Part shown: in pieces, positions 34,244-44,350 of the stretch
How the letters are laid out: every line of letters starts with the position of its first letter
Numbering within the stretch: the first letter of the stretch is position 1
Assembly (NCBI RefSeq): GCF_000801105.2
Contig: NC_079516.1
Coordinates: 29,115,643 to 29,179,642 of the forward strand
Length of the DNA: 64,000 nt
Reading direction: 5' to 3'
From: Raphanus sativus
Lineage: Eukaryota; Streptophyta; Magnoliopsida; Brassicales; Brassicaceae
Notes under the pieces: generated by a model
Database searches by the model: none
What the model was told of the DNA's origin: nothing
The model's input: the letters and a program-made list of their open reading frames with translations, nothing else
Translations under genes and position numbers: made by a program

Positions 34244-34907
34244 GTCAGTATGCCTCTCTTTTTTTTTAGATGACTTTTGCATTGCTGTCCCACCTTACGT
34301 AATGTTTCTGTAGAGATCTTACGACCGGTATTCCCTGCTGGCGAGGTTATGGTGAAGCTGGCAAGGGGCATTCCCTGGCGATACCGTTTGATTCTATTTT
34401 TGATGAGCCGGATGTCTTTACGCCATAGTCGCATTTGGGGTAAGACAGCTCCTCTTTTTCTTAGACAGTCACGAAAGCGATTCTGACCCTTTGCTCTGCT
34501 GAATTTTAGGTGGGATTCCTAGAGCTCCAATATCGTCGGTGTATAATGAATATTGTAGGGCCAATCCTCAGAGGAGACGGTCTTATGCGTCGTCTCCCTT
34601 TGTCTCCTCAGTTGCGACTTCTTCGACCCTAAGGAATGCGGGAAGTAACAGATTGTTCGGTCCACGTCGGCGTGTTCCTCCGCATGAGGAGATCCTCTCC
34701 CTTCGTAACCATCTTCGAGAGGTGATAACTCATCAAGCTTTGTTCGTGCAGCGGGCTCGTGAGCAGGCTCGTTGGGAGCTCGTGAAGGAGTGCTCGGAGA
34801 GGAATATCAACCGCTGGGGACCTGTTGGAGGGCCTGTCCAAGGTTCGGTAAGTGGGAGAGGCGGACTTGATGATTTTCCTCCGGCACTGCATCATCCGAA
34901 GCCCTGA

Positions 34908-35744
34908 AGTGTTTTTCTATTTATGCTTTATTCTATATTATAATTTCTTTCCCCAGTCTTTTGATGATTTGTAGTCGAATAAGGACTTCTAATAGCATAA
35001 TAATAATACTTATCGTTTTTGCCTTTTTCTGTTGTATTCACTTCTTGGATTCATGCCTTCATAACTCTTCGGCATTATCTTCCGATTAGAACGGTTCATA
35101 GGGGCATTGATCACAAGTATCTTTGGTAGGAGCACAATCTCCTAGGCGGAATTGTGGGGTCTAGGATTAGAATCCTGTTGCGGCACCGTCAGCTCAGGGG
35201 TACAATCCTTGTTCGAGAAAACTTTGTATCTTCAATATACAAGGACGTCTAGGTAGACTTGCAGATTTGTAGGAAGGGATGGACCCTTGAAAGGGCTGAA
35301 GCCTCATAAGGGCCGGATCCTCGTAGGAATTGACCCCTTGTGAGGATCGGATCCTTGTAAGGGTTGACCCCTTGGAAGGATATCAATGCCTAGGATCTGG
35401 ATCCTGTTTTAAATTGACTGAACCCTGAAATGATTAGAAAAGCGTTAGACCTTGTAATCCATTATTAAAAACCTGAGTTTTAGTTTTGGAATGAAAGATC
35501 CTTACTTTAGAACCCTAGAGTTCTAGCGTGGTTTGAACCCTGGGGTTCTTGAGCCCTAGAATCCAGAAGTTCTTAAGGCCTTGAACCCTGAGGTCCCTTA
35601 CCTAGGCCCGAAAGAATTTTTATTGAACCCGAAGGTTTGCTCATTGAACCCTGAGGTTTCGGAGTGTTGGGGTTTAATCCTTAGATCCGGGGACCGTGAC
35701 TAAACCCGATGGATACCTCGAACCCGGAGGTTGATGCTTTTGAA
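34908..35744 (-). other. D-type element internal sequence without a gene
   Basis: No coding frame is supported. It lies beyond the end of the D antisense gene. It contains repeated short phrases such as TTGACCCCTTGTGAGGATC and GAACCCTGAGGT at about 35280-35660. The two-hairpin module was looked for here and not found. Confidence 0.45.
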
Positions 35745-36113
35745 GGGAAATCGGCCAATTCATACATCAACAGACAGTCGCGGTCCCGATCAGTACATGA
35801 ACTCGGACCCTGTGCTAAAACATACACCAACTCAATATTTATTTGAATTTCATACGTCAACTTTTAAAAGACAGATTTTACATACATTGACTAACGTTGA
35901 TATTAAATCTGTTAGTTAACCGTTTATTATAGATGATGTGGAAATCGGCCAATTCATACATCAACAGACAATCGCGGTCCCGATCAGTACATGAACTCGG
36001 ACCCTGTGCTAAAACATACACCAACTCAATATTTATTTGAATTTCATACGTCAACTTTTAAAAGACAGATTTTACATACATTGACTAACGTTGATATTAA
36101 ATCTGTTAGTTAA
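35745..36113 (+). repeat. Two tandem MULE terminal repeats without a partner
   Basis: Two direct copies (35745-35939 and 35940-36113) of the same roughly 195-bp terminal sequence that bounds the MULE at 39377-40545. Each begins GGAAATCGGCCAATTC. The first copy ends TTATAGATGATGTG, directly joined to the second. No inverted partner is found next to them. Confidence 0.8.
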
Positions 36114-36787
36114 TCGTCGAGAGCTTCGATTTGATATGTGGCTCGTCGTCTAGATCCTTACGGTTGGAGAGATAGAGCGATTTTAAGATGCGCCGTTTTT
36201 AGGGTTTTTTGGTGGTTTTGGGTAGCTCGGGTTTTAGAGAACGTATCGTGCTGATAACGTGTTGGATAATGAACGAGAAAGCTTATCATATTACTCATCG
36301 GCTAATAGCCTTATATACATAATCGACCATATTGATGGATCAACACAACTAGTAATTATTCTAATAATATGAATACATAAGATAAACACCAAACTATAAT
36401 ATAGATAATGATGATATGTCGATCATTTATATCGGTACATAACAATCATGATATTTAGGACATTTAATTGTACATGTAGAAATAGGACAGTAGAAGAAGT
36501 CCAGTTTCACCACAGGTAAGTTTTTTTCACTGGTTTTCCTATTAGGTCAAGGAAAAGTATTACCTTTAGCAGCAAGACACACTCTCTGCACTGCTATAGT
36601 ATCCTCACCTCCCCCAATAACCAAAATTAAAGGGAAAAAAATATTATAAGAGTTTCCGTTTACATGGCCATTCTTCTTCTTCTTCTCTGTTCACTCAAGC
36701 CAAACCTTCTTCTCTGCTAAGCCAAGGATATGAAACAGTGTAGAAACATACCAGGAGGGAAATAAGAGAAGAGATTTTGTTTTTGTT
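36114..36787. other. Intergenic sequence with no gene recognised
   Basis: AT-rich. It includes CGTGCTGATAACGTGTTGG (about 36247-36265), a phrase common in plant retroelement leaders and untranslated regions, but no bounded element could be defined. Confidence 0.35.
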
Positions 36788-36948
36788 CTACTTTGGATCT
36801 GTGGCATTTGTTTCACGTGCTTTATGGTAGAGGTCAAGTGTATCTGCATGACCTGGATCAATACACAACGCTGCTTCACAATCTTTGATAGCAGATGCTC
36901 CTTGTCTCATGGAATCATAGAACGCTGCTTGTAGATGTAACAGCTGCA
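36788..36948 (-). pseudogene. C-terminal exon fragment of a TPR-like protein
   Basis: Minus-strand translation reads LQLLHLQAAFYDSMRQGAS, then a second helix pair (CEAALCIDPGHADTLDLYHKA), ending at a TAG at 36788-36790. This alternation of helices with the DPGHADTL turn is that of tetratricopeptide repeats. No upstream exon is seen: the frame breaks near 36948 and stops follow. It is a gene fragment of unknown parent, next to an ABCE fragment on the same strand. Confidence 0.5.
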
Positions 36949-37113
36949 GATCTTAATTTAAAGGATATGGCCTTCGAAAGCTCCTCTATGGTTATGCCTT
37001 TTCTCAAAAAAAAAAAAAAAACTTCTCTGTGGCTTCATTTTCTGTGGTCGTCCATAAGAACTGCAACCAAATAGTTCAAGTTAAAACAAAACCATCAAAG
37101 AGACACTGCATAT

Positions 37114-38179
37114 TAGAGATGTCAAATGGGCGGGATAAAAATGGGCGACCCGTGTCCAAATTGATATAGTCTAAAATGGGCAGGTCCGTTTTGGTCCGTA
37201 ACTAAATTTTTGTCCACATGGACAAACCCAATTATATCATGGACAATATTGGACTTAACCATTTGGACAATGTGCGGCCCAAAAATCTAAAATGTCTAGG
37301 TTTAGCAAATTGGGAAAAACTCAATATTTTTTCGACATTTTTCTGAAGCCTAAAGGTTTGATTTATAACTGTTTATGTGTGATTTTTGTAATGGAAAACA
37401 TAATTTCTGCCAAAACTGAAAAACATAATTTCCCGCCAAAGCCGGAAAAATATAGTTGTCTGCCAAAACCGGAAAATACAATTTTCTGCTAAAATCGAAA
37501 AATCAAATTTCTCGCCAAAACCGAAAAACCAAATTTTCCGCCATAACCGAAAAATACAATTTCCCGCCAAAACCGGAAAAATCAATTTCTACCAAAACCG
37601 AAAAACCCAATTTCCCACCAAAACTGAATAATTCAAGTTCCCAAAACCGGAAAAACGCAATTTCCTGCCAAAACCAGAAGAAAAAACGTAATTTTTCGCT
37701 AAAACTGGAAACACAATTTTCCGCAAAAACCAGAAAACACTATTTCCCGTAAAACCAGAAACACACACAATTTCCCGCCAAAACCGAAAACATAATTTCT
37801 CGCAAAAATTGGAAAAACACAATTTTCCGCCAAAACCGGAAAATACAATTTCTCGCAAAAACCGGAAAAACGCAATTTCTTGCCAAAATAGAAAACGCAA
37901 TTTATCTTTTGTGAACTTGTGTGTTTTTATGAAGTCTAGAACATGAAGTTTAGAACTTGTATAAATTTTACTTTTTAAAACTGAAAATTGTGTTGTTTAC
38001 ATCAAGTGGTCATAAAGGCCCATGGACAGCCCAACAAATGTAATAAATCATGGTCTTATTTGGTTTTGGTCTCATTTGGACATGGTTCTATTTGGGCTTC
38101 GACCAAATATGTCCTGCAAAAAAATAAAACCCATTCGGACATGCCCAAACCCGCCCGGCCCGCCCAATTGACATCTATA
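37114..38179. mobile_element. hAT-like non-autonomous transposon containing a minisatellite
   Basis: The ends TAGAGATGTCAAATGGGCGG and, inverted, TATAGATGTCAATTGGGCGG form terminal inverted repeats. CTGCATAT occurs on both sides (37106-37113 and 38180-38187), an 8-bp duplication as hAT transposases make. No transposase frame is present. The centre (37395-37900) is a tandem repeat. Confidence 0.85.
37395..37900 (+). repeat. Minisatellite of E2F-site-like units
   Basis: Roughly 16-20 degenerate copies of a 25-30 bp unit of the form AATTTCCCGCCAAAACCGGAAAA. Several copies contain the exact word TTTCCCGCCAAA (37429, 37558, 37769), which fits the E2F consensus TTTSSCGC. Open frames over the array on both strands are artefacts. 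Confidence 0.85.
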
Positions 38180-38227
38180 CTGCATATCATCCCTAGCTTT
38201 GTAGTTAGCGTACCTTCGGCTATGTAT

Positions 38228-38412
38228 CTGTAAGAAGAGAATATCAGCATCAGCATCAGGATAAATATTGTCTTCCCTGTACCATTCTCACCAATCATAA
38301 CAATAATCTGAGAGTATGTGAATTTACCTTTTGTCACTTTCAACCTGAAGATTTCTTGTGTTTTGGTCATGGTGGGGTACTTATACCTAGTGTACCAATG
38401 TATTTCCTCAGC
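38228..38412 (-). pseudogene. ABCE/RNase L inhibitor (RLI) gene fragment
   Basis: Minus-strand frame ESAEEIHWYTRYKYPTMTKTQ, then FRLKVTKGKFTYSQIIVMIG and ENGTGKT. This is the start of the second ATP-binding domain of ABCE proteins, the ribosome-recycling ATPases, including the Walker A motif GENGTGKT. After the Walker A helix homology is lost. Substitutions at usually fixed positions, and the lack of the rest of the roughly 600-residue protein, show a relic. The hAT element inserted close by on its 3' side. Confidence 0.75.
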
Positions 38413-38877
38413 ACTTTCTTATGGAGTCTCAGAAACATTCGAACAAAAGAGAAACCATCATAAACAAAACATTGATTATCTTCATGACGCGACATTAACC
38501 GCTGTACAATAAAAAAAAAGTTTACCTTGAAGATTCATCTCCAAAACGTAGATTTTCTGCAGGAACAAACCCAGACAAGAGAATGTTGATTCCTTCTCTG
38601 ACAGAGAAAGGGAGAGTCACCACACTATAGGCTCATGGTTTCCCATACAGACAACTGAATCTTCCAAAACCTGTTCCTCCTCCGTGATCTCTACAACTGA
38701 ATCTCTTAACCACTCGTCAGCTTTTCTAAATAAAGTTTTAAGATTTGAATACTAAAATCCTCCTAGAGCAACCACAAAAATTCACTATATTTATGGTATC
38801 CCAAAAGAAGACGGGAGAGTACCTTATTTTGCATCCATCCACTGGTCGTCAAAACAAATTTGCGGTTCTCCCGTTGA

Positions 38878-38958
38878 TCTACTTTCCTCTACTGCCTTTT
38901 CAAAGATCGTTTCCCTACGATCCTATCGATCTTTGAAAAGGCAGTAGAGGAAAGTAGA
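38878..38958. repeat. 32-bp perfect inverted repeat (foldback)
   Basis: Arms 38878-38909 and 38927-38958 are perfect reverse complements with a 17-base spacer. The left arm starts TCTACTTTCCTC and ends AAAGATCG. Confidence 0.9.
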
Positions 38959-39366
38959 CCGACCCGTTGATCCGATCGATCGTTTTCCCTAACTCTTCAA
39001 AAAAAAAAAAGATCGTTTTCCTATCATTAGGATCCAAAACAAAACAGCCAAATTTCCCAAATTTCCTTCTGGAAGAACCTAGATTGAAACTTTAAAATTC
39101 CCAAAATTGTAGTCTTGAAAGTTTGAGAAAAACTAATATATGAACCACAAAAAGAGAATCTCATTTTTCCACTGTTGTTTCCAAATCGTAACTAAATTTT
39201 AAAAATCTCAGTCAAAATCTACCCGATCGCAGAAAATTCAAAAAGTACAGAATTAAATAAAAACTATAGCATTAAAATATTCCAGTGGCAATTCATTGTA
39301 AATAATACTGAAACAGAAGTGCATTGTAAATAATATTGATATAAAAGATTACTAACTACAAAGAAA
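38959..39366. other. AT-rich intergenic sequence
   Basis: Nothing recognised on either strand. Confidence 0.4.
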
Positions 39367-39376
39367 CCGCGCGCGT

Positions 39377-40545
39377 GGGAAATCGGCCAATTCATACATT
39401 AACAGACAGTCGCGGTCCCGATCAGTACATGAACTCGGACCCTGTGCTAAAACATACACCAACTTAATATTTATTTGAATTTCATACATAAACAATAAAA
39501 TTTTGGTCTATGCATACTTTGACCGTGTTTCCGTTAGTCAAACGGTTGCATGTGCTTATGTGTAGTTAACGTTCGATTATGTGGCTTTTGTATATTTATT
39601 TTCTAAAAAAAATTGGTTGGGAGGTGAATTGAAGCCTGGTTAGAACAGTAGCTCATCAACGACTCAACCACTATGCCAAGTTCGATTCTTTTCGTTTTTT
39701 AACAACTATTTTTTATTTAGATTTTAATAAATCCGATTCATTAAAGGTTAATACCCCTTCACCACCGGCTTCTGTCTTCCCTATTTCCCTGTAATAGAGG
39801 AGTTGTTTATAAAGGAGCTTTGATTTAGATTTATGTACCACCACAGCTCATGTATAAATTTTATAAACATGATTAAGGCCATGAATTTTATAAAACAAGA
39901 CAACAAGAAAAAATCTTATATCAGGACGTTTTTTGAAGAGAAAACCCCAATTCTGCTGAATCCAATCAAAGATAGACAATATCTGAGTTCAATATTCAAT
40001 AGGAGAAACTTTTTTAAGACCATGACTAACGCCCCATACAAGAGCCACAAATTCGAAAGTGAACCTGTTTATTTTGTTTGGAAAGACAGAGATCTAAGAA
40101 GATGAAGATGACCAAGGGAAGAGAAGACCATACTGAAGATTTAATTTTTAACGTCAAGGAATCTATCATTTAGTTACGATTTGGCACAGTGTTTGAGAAT
40201 AGAAGCATGTTCTAAACCAGCTTGAGTTCGAATCCTCCCTCCTCCCTTTTTCTTTAAAAAAAATATTTTAATTGATTTTAATTTCATAATAAAAGAAACA
40301 AAACACCGACGTTTTGATATTTTTTTCCGATTTAAAACCACGTCATTTCCACATCATCTATAATAAACGGTTAACTAACAGATTTAATATCAACGTTAGT
40401 CAATGTATGTAAAATCTGTCTTTTAAAAGTTTACGTATGAAATTCAAATAAATATTGAGTTGATGTATATTTTAGCACAGGGTCTGAGTTCATGTATTGA
40501 TCGGGACCCCGACCGTCTGTTGATGTATGAATTAGCCGATTTCCC
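39377..40545. mobile_element. Non-autonomous Mutator-like element (MULE) with long TIRs
   Basis: Long terminal inverted repeats begin GGGAAATCGGCCAATTC at 39377 and end with the reverse complement at 40545; similarity extends at least 110 bp inward. CCGCGCGCGT occurs on both sides (39367-39376 and 40546-40555), a 10-bp duplication in the 9-11 bp range of MULEs. The interior has no transposase; a 90-codon frame at 39833-40105 has no recognisable similarity. It lies just upstream of the ASY3 homologue. Confidence 0.88.
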
Positions 40546-40662
40546 CCGCGCGCGTTGTAATGTTGTAAAGTTTGATCTTCCGGAGGAGTCGAGAAAACGT
40601 TTGTCCGCTTCCCTCAGTCTCCCTCGCTAAAGCAGATTCAAATTTCAGAGTTCAGGATTTTG

Positions 40663-40915
40663 TTTCTGGTAAGCATTTGATCGATTTCGTTTCGATTTGT
40701 TTTCTCTCGGATTCTGTGGAAACTCGCGCTTTGGTCTCTCTCGATTTTGGAATCCGAGACCTAAGATAGGATAGTGTTGTCCTGTGAATTTGTCTTTGTT
40801 TCTGGTAAGCACTTGATTGATTTCGTTTCGAAACTTTGCTGTGGAAACTCGCTCTTTAGTCTCTCGATTTTGGAATCCGAGACCTAAGATAGGATAGTGT
40901 AGTCCTGTGAATTTG
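40663..40915 (+). repeat. Tandemly duplicated 5' UTR/first-intron segment of the ASY3 homologue
   Basis: TTTCTGGTAAGCATTTGATC (from 40663) and TTTCTGGTAAGCACTTGATT (from 40799) begin two copies of about 120-135 bp; both end near CCTGTGAATTTGTCTT. Each copy contains a possible splice donor (CTG|GTAAGC), so the leader may be spliced in alternative ways. Confidence 0.75.
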
Positions 40916-40991
40916 TCTTCTTCTGTTCTCTGTTTTCTCCTCTTGTCTTCATCAGGAAAGGGAAAGGGAATCTGTTCATATTGTTTGTTGG

Positions 40992-43900
40992 TTGATAATT
41001 TTCAGGGAAAATACGAGGAAATACAAGAACTTCGGCCGTCGTAACTATCATCCATCAAGTCAACGTAGAAAGATGTCTGTCGGAGTAATCATTATGGTCG
41101 ATTCACAACCCAAGAGCAACCCCCCTGGTCCACATCAGCTGAACAAGAATGAGCTGAGTCCTCAGGACAGTGACTATGAGCTCATCAGTGCAAGTAATGT
41201 TGAAGAAGAGATGGATACGAGCATGGAAGAACCTCCATCTGCAGTCTTCCAGCAAAACTTGCGCAGTGACTTTCACTCATCAAGTCGATCTAGAAAGATG
41301 TCTGTCGGAGTTATGGCCGATCCACAACCCAAGAGCAACCCTGGTCCAAGTCAGCTGAACAAGAATGAGCTGAGTCCTCAGGACAGTGAAGATGAGCTCA
41401 TCAGTTGCAGAAACGTTGAAGAAGAGATGGATAAGAGGATGGAAAAACCTCCATCTGCAGTCTTCCAGCAAAAAGTTGCTTCACACAGTGAGGAGAAGGA
41501 TGGACCTGAGAAGGATAAACATGGAAGTACTGATGTATTGAGATCAAAGCTTTTGGGAGTGTTGTTAGGGAAAGCAAATGAAGATGCCAACTCTGAGACC
41601 CCAGAAGCGGTTAAGAGAAACTACAATTATAAGGGAACTGATACTGAAAGACCTGCAGCTGCAAGAAGAAGGCCCGTAACTAGATCTTGGTCTCAGAAGA
41701 GAGCCAACACTGAAGAAGTGAACAGCAATATATTCACCACCGAGGAAGGTTTGCGTGGGAGAAATGGCTCTGCCATAAAGAAGGTTCAGTGTCCAAAAAA
41801 GGATGAAGCCGATGGGATTGTGAAGGAGACGAGCAAGCCTAAACACACTTCAGATTCTAGTGCAACTGGTTTTGCAAGAAGAAGGCCGGTAACTAGATCT
41901 TTGTCTAAGAAGAGAGCCGATGCAACAGATTCTGATAGCCCTGAGGTTGCAACCAGATCTCGGTCTCACAAGAGAGCTAAAACTGATTCTGAAAGCGCTG
42001 AGGTTGCAAGGAGAAGGCCAGTTACTAGATCTTTGTCTAAGAAGAGAGCCACCCTTGATTGTGAGGTTGCAACCAGATCTTTGTCTAAGAAGAGAGCCAC
42101 AACCGATAGCGCTGAGGTTGCAAGGAGAAGCCCAGTAGTGACTAGGTCTTGGTCTATGAAGAGAGCCAAAACTGGTGGCAACTTAGGTGCCAAAAGCACA
42201 GAAGAAGTGAACAACAAGAGTGTATTCACCTCTGAAGAAGGTTTGCGCGGGGAAAATGGCACTGTTAGGAAGAAAAATACTGTTGTAAAAGTCAGTAAGG
42301 TTCAGTTTCGTGAAAAGGATGAAGCTGATGGGATTCTGAAGGAGAAGAGCAAGAGTAGAACTCCAGCACTTTCCGAGAGTACCAGAACTGGCACGAGGTC
42401 TTCACTATTAGAAAAAAAGGAAGTTCCCTTGATATTAGCACTGGGGAAGAAGATTTTCATCCATCGCCTGAGGCAGCTTCGCCAGAGATGTTCAATGGAT
42501 CATTTAAAAATGGCGATGAACAGGAAAGGCCAGGTGAAGTTCTCAGGGAAAAGTCTGTTGAACCAGAAAATGACTTCCAGAGTCCAACGTATGATGGATA
42601 TAAAGCACCAATCCCAAGTCCTTCCCCCTCTTTTCTACTCCTTTGCATACTAGTCCCGCTTTCGTTGCTAAGAAAACCCCCCAAGCGTCAGATAAGAGAT
42701 TTCCTGTAACTTCCCTGAACTCAAGCTACTAATTTTTTTCACTTAAGAATGATGCATGTCTGATTTTCCATGTGTTTCTTATTTTCAGTACTTCTTGGAG
42801 AGGAAAGGAGATTATTCTTTCCCAAGAGAGAATTCTGCCGAGCCAGATGAAGATTTGGTTTTGTCGTCTGATGAGAAAGATTCAGATGAAGACTCACCCG
42901 CGTTGGACAATTACAACAGTATGTTTTTTTTTTATTATCAACAGTTCAATGTTTACCTATTTAATTGATCTTCTGATTCAGGCCCCCAGGTAAGAGAAAC
43001 TGCTAATGAGAGATCTAAGCCAGGCTTTGGCTCAGCTAAGGAAACTCGAGTCCTACCTCGTCTGCCGTATCGAGTCCTACCTCGTCTTTGGCGAAAGGTA
43101 TAATCCTCATTTGTATGTCGTTGTTGTGGCTTTTTAGTTTTTTACACTATATCCTCCGTTTGTTTTGCCATGGAAACTGTGCAGGGATCCATAAAACTGA
43201 TTCCTTCCAGCGGTTTTCAGAGGTGGATGAAGATGAAGGCTTGCGAAGGTCTCCTATTAGACTTGATTAATATTACGTTTCTACCTTCTGTCTGATTTCT
43301 TGTCTTAATTTGATAACTTACCATGTCTCAGCGCTGTTACATTATTTGCTATGGCTTTCCGAAACTTTGAGAAAATGCTGAAATCTGCAGCAGAAGAGAA
43401 AACATCGGACATTATACCATCAGTCTCCGAGGCTATTCATCTAGAGCTGAAGAGTGTCAAGTCTCACATCACAATAGAAGCGTAAGTTTCTTCAAATGAC
43501 TCTGCATTGCTCCTTTTTAGTATCAAATCACCATATTGTTAATTACGTCTACAGGGAAAAGACGAGAAACGTAGCCAAAACTAAGAGAGAGCATGCTGAA
43601 AAAAGATTAAAAGGTACTGAAACTTACTGTCTTAATAGTATACTCCCGAAACTTACTGTTAACATAGTTTCAGGACAAAAAATATATGCTGAATTACTAT
43701 AAGTAGAGTAGAATTATACACTTGCGTGTCTGGCTTGTCTTAAGAGTATTGAGTTGTCGATGTTAATCATTGACTGATTAATCTGACCGTATTACAGAGC
43801 TACAACACAGAATGAGAATGATCCATGAAAAATTCAAAGAAGATGTCGCCCACTATCTTGAAGATGTCGAGAGTACTATTCAAGGGCTTGAAGCAAACCA

Positions 43901-44350
43901 TTCAGAGTTGAAAGGAAGCATAAAGAAGCAAAGTATGTTCACTTCTGTTCTTCTATCTTGTTTCATTATAACATTCCTAAGTTAGAGAATTTGCCATGAA
44001 ACATATCATATCTACGTTCAACACTAACAGAGCCAGAAGTTAGATTCTTTTTTGGCAAGAGAAGACAAGTCTTTCCCTAAACTAAAATGAGGCGAAATCT
44101 CTTATTGACAGGAGAATCTCACCAAAAGCTCATCGCGAATTTTGAAGAAGGCATCGAGACAAAACTACAAAATGGAAACAAAAGTATCCACTCTGTCAAC
44201 GAGGCAAGCTCTTGTTCTACCGCTTAACAATCAATTATAATATTAGTCAGTCAATATCTTATTAATTGGTGTTTTTTTTAACAGTCTGCAAGGGGAAAGA
44301 TGCTGCAGCTGATGAGGACGATTGTGGCGCAGTCTTTAAATGATCACTAG
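40992..44350 (+). pseudogene. ASY3: ASY3 homologue (meiotic chromosome axis protein), probably decaying
   Basis: ASY3 is a plant meiotic axis protein that works with ASY1 in synapsis and crossing over. Recognised segments, in Arabidopsis order, are NYHPSSQ, MEKPPSAVFQQKVAS, STDVLRSKL, EKSVEPENDFQSPTY and, in spliced exons, DYSFPREN, HKTDSFQRFSEVDEDEG, then the C-terminal coiled coil ending SARGKMLQLM. Exon ends fit at about 42705, 42789-42918, 42982-43097, 43185-43248, 43332-43481, 43555-43613, 43798-43932, 44112-44203 and 44285-44350. The N-terminal segment is duplicated, and the motif VTRSLSKKRA occurs about six times (41,670-42,170). The phase changes near 42425 and near 42635 break the frame, and the expected start codon seems to be ACG. 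The coiled-coil exons are undamaged. An unusual transcript is possible, so pseudogene status is inferred. Confidence 0.8.

Larger units (their letters stand above)
25035..34907 (+). pseudogene. Antisense gene of the D-type element, split by element B
   Basis: The coding parts are 25035-25744 and, after element B, about 34249-34907. The first part begins MSNNQTHFGAIPASHVGG. An in-frame TAG lies at about 25231 (GDED*DGP). It then runs through a well-preserved gypsy-type transposon domain (FRPATWHTLMAIQVLG, GLPEILYSYSFLPLSN). Element B entered at GTCAG in the codons after FWQSV. The second part has intron-like gaps and a final exon (34539-34907) that is Arg/Glu rich, like the other antisense genes. 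The gene is dead because of the stop and the insertion. The D-type element runs on the minus strand. Confidence 0.65.

Noticed and set aside
36114..36500. Possible Copia LTR around CGTGCTGATAACGTGTT
   Set aside because: No second copy, target duplication or coding domain was found nearby.
37373..37900. Open frames and a CRISPR-like look in the hAT minisatellite
   Set aside because: Units are contiguous and degenerate with no unique spacers, and the genome is eukaryotic; the frames are repeat translations.
38056..38370. Complete small ABC protein on the minus strand
   Set aside because: Only the Walker A region of an ABCE domain is similar; the rest reads into hAT sequence and lacks the signature motif and Walker B.
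39640..40240. tRNA-like phrases (AGTTCGATTC near 39679, GAGTTCGAATCC near 40226) inside the MULE
   Set aside because: Only B-box-like words are present; no cloverleaf with acceptor and anticodon stems could be drawn.
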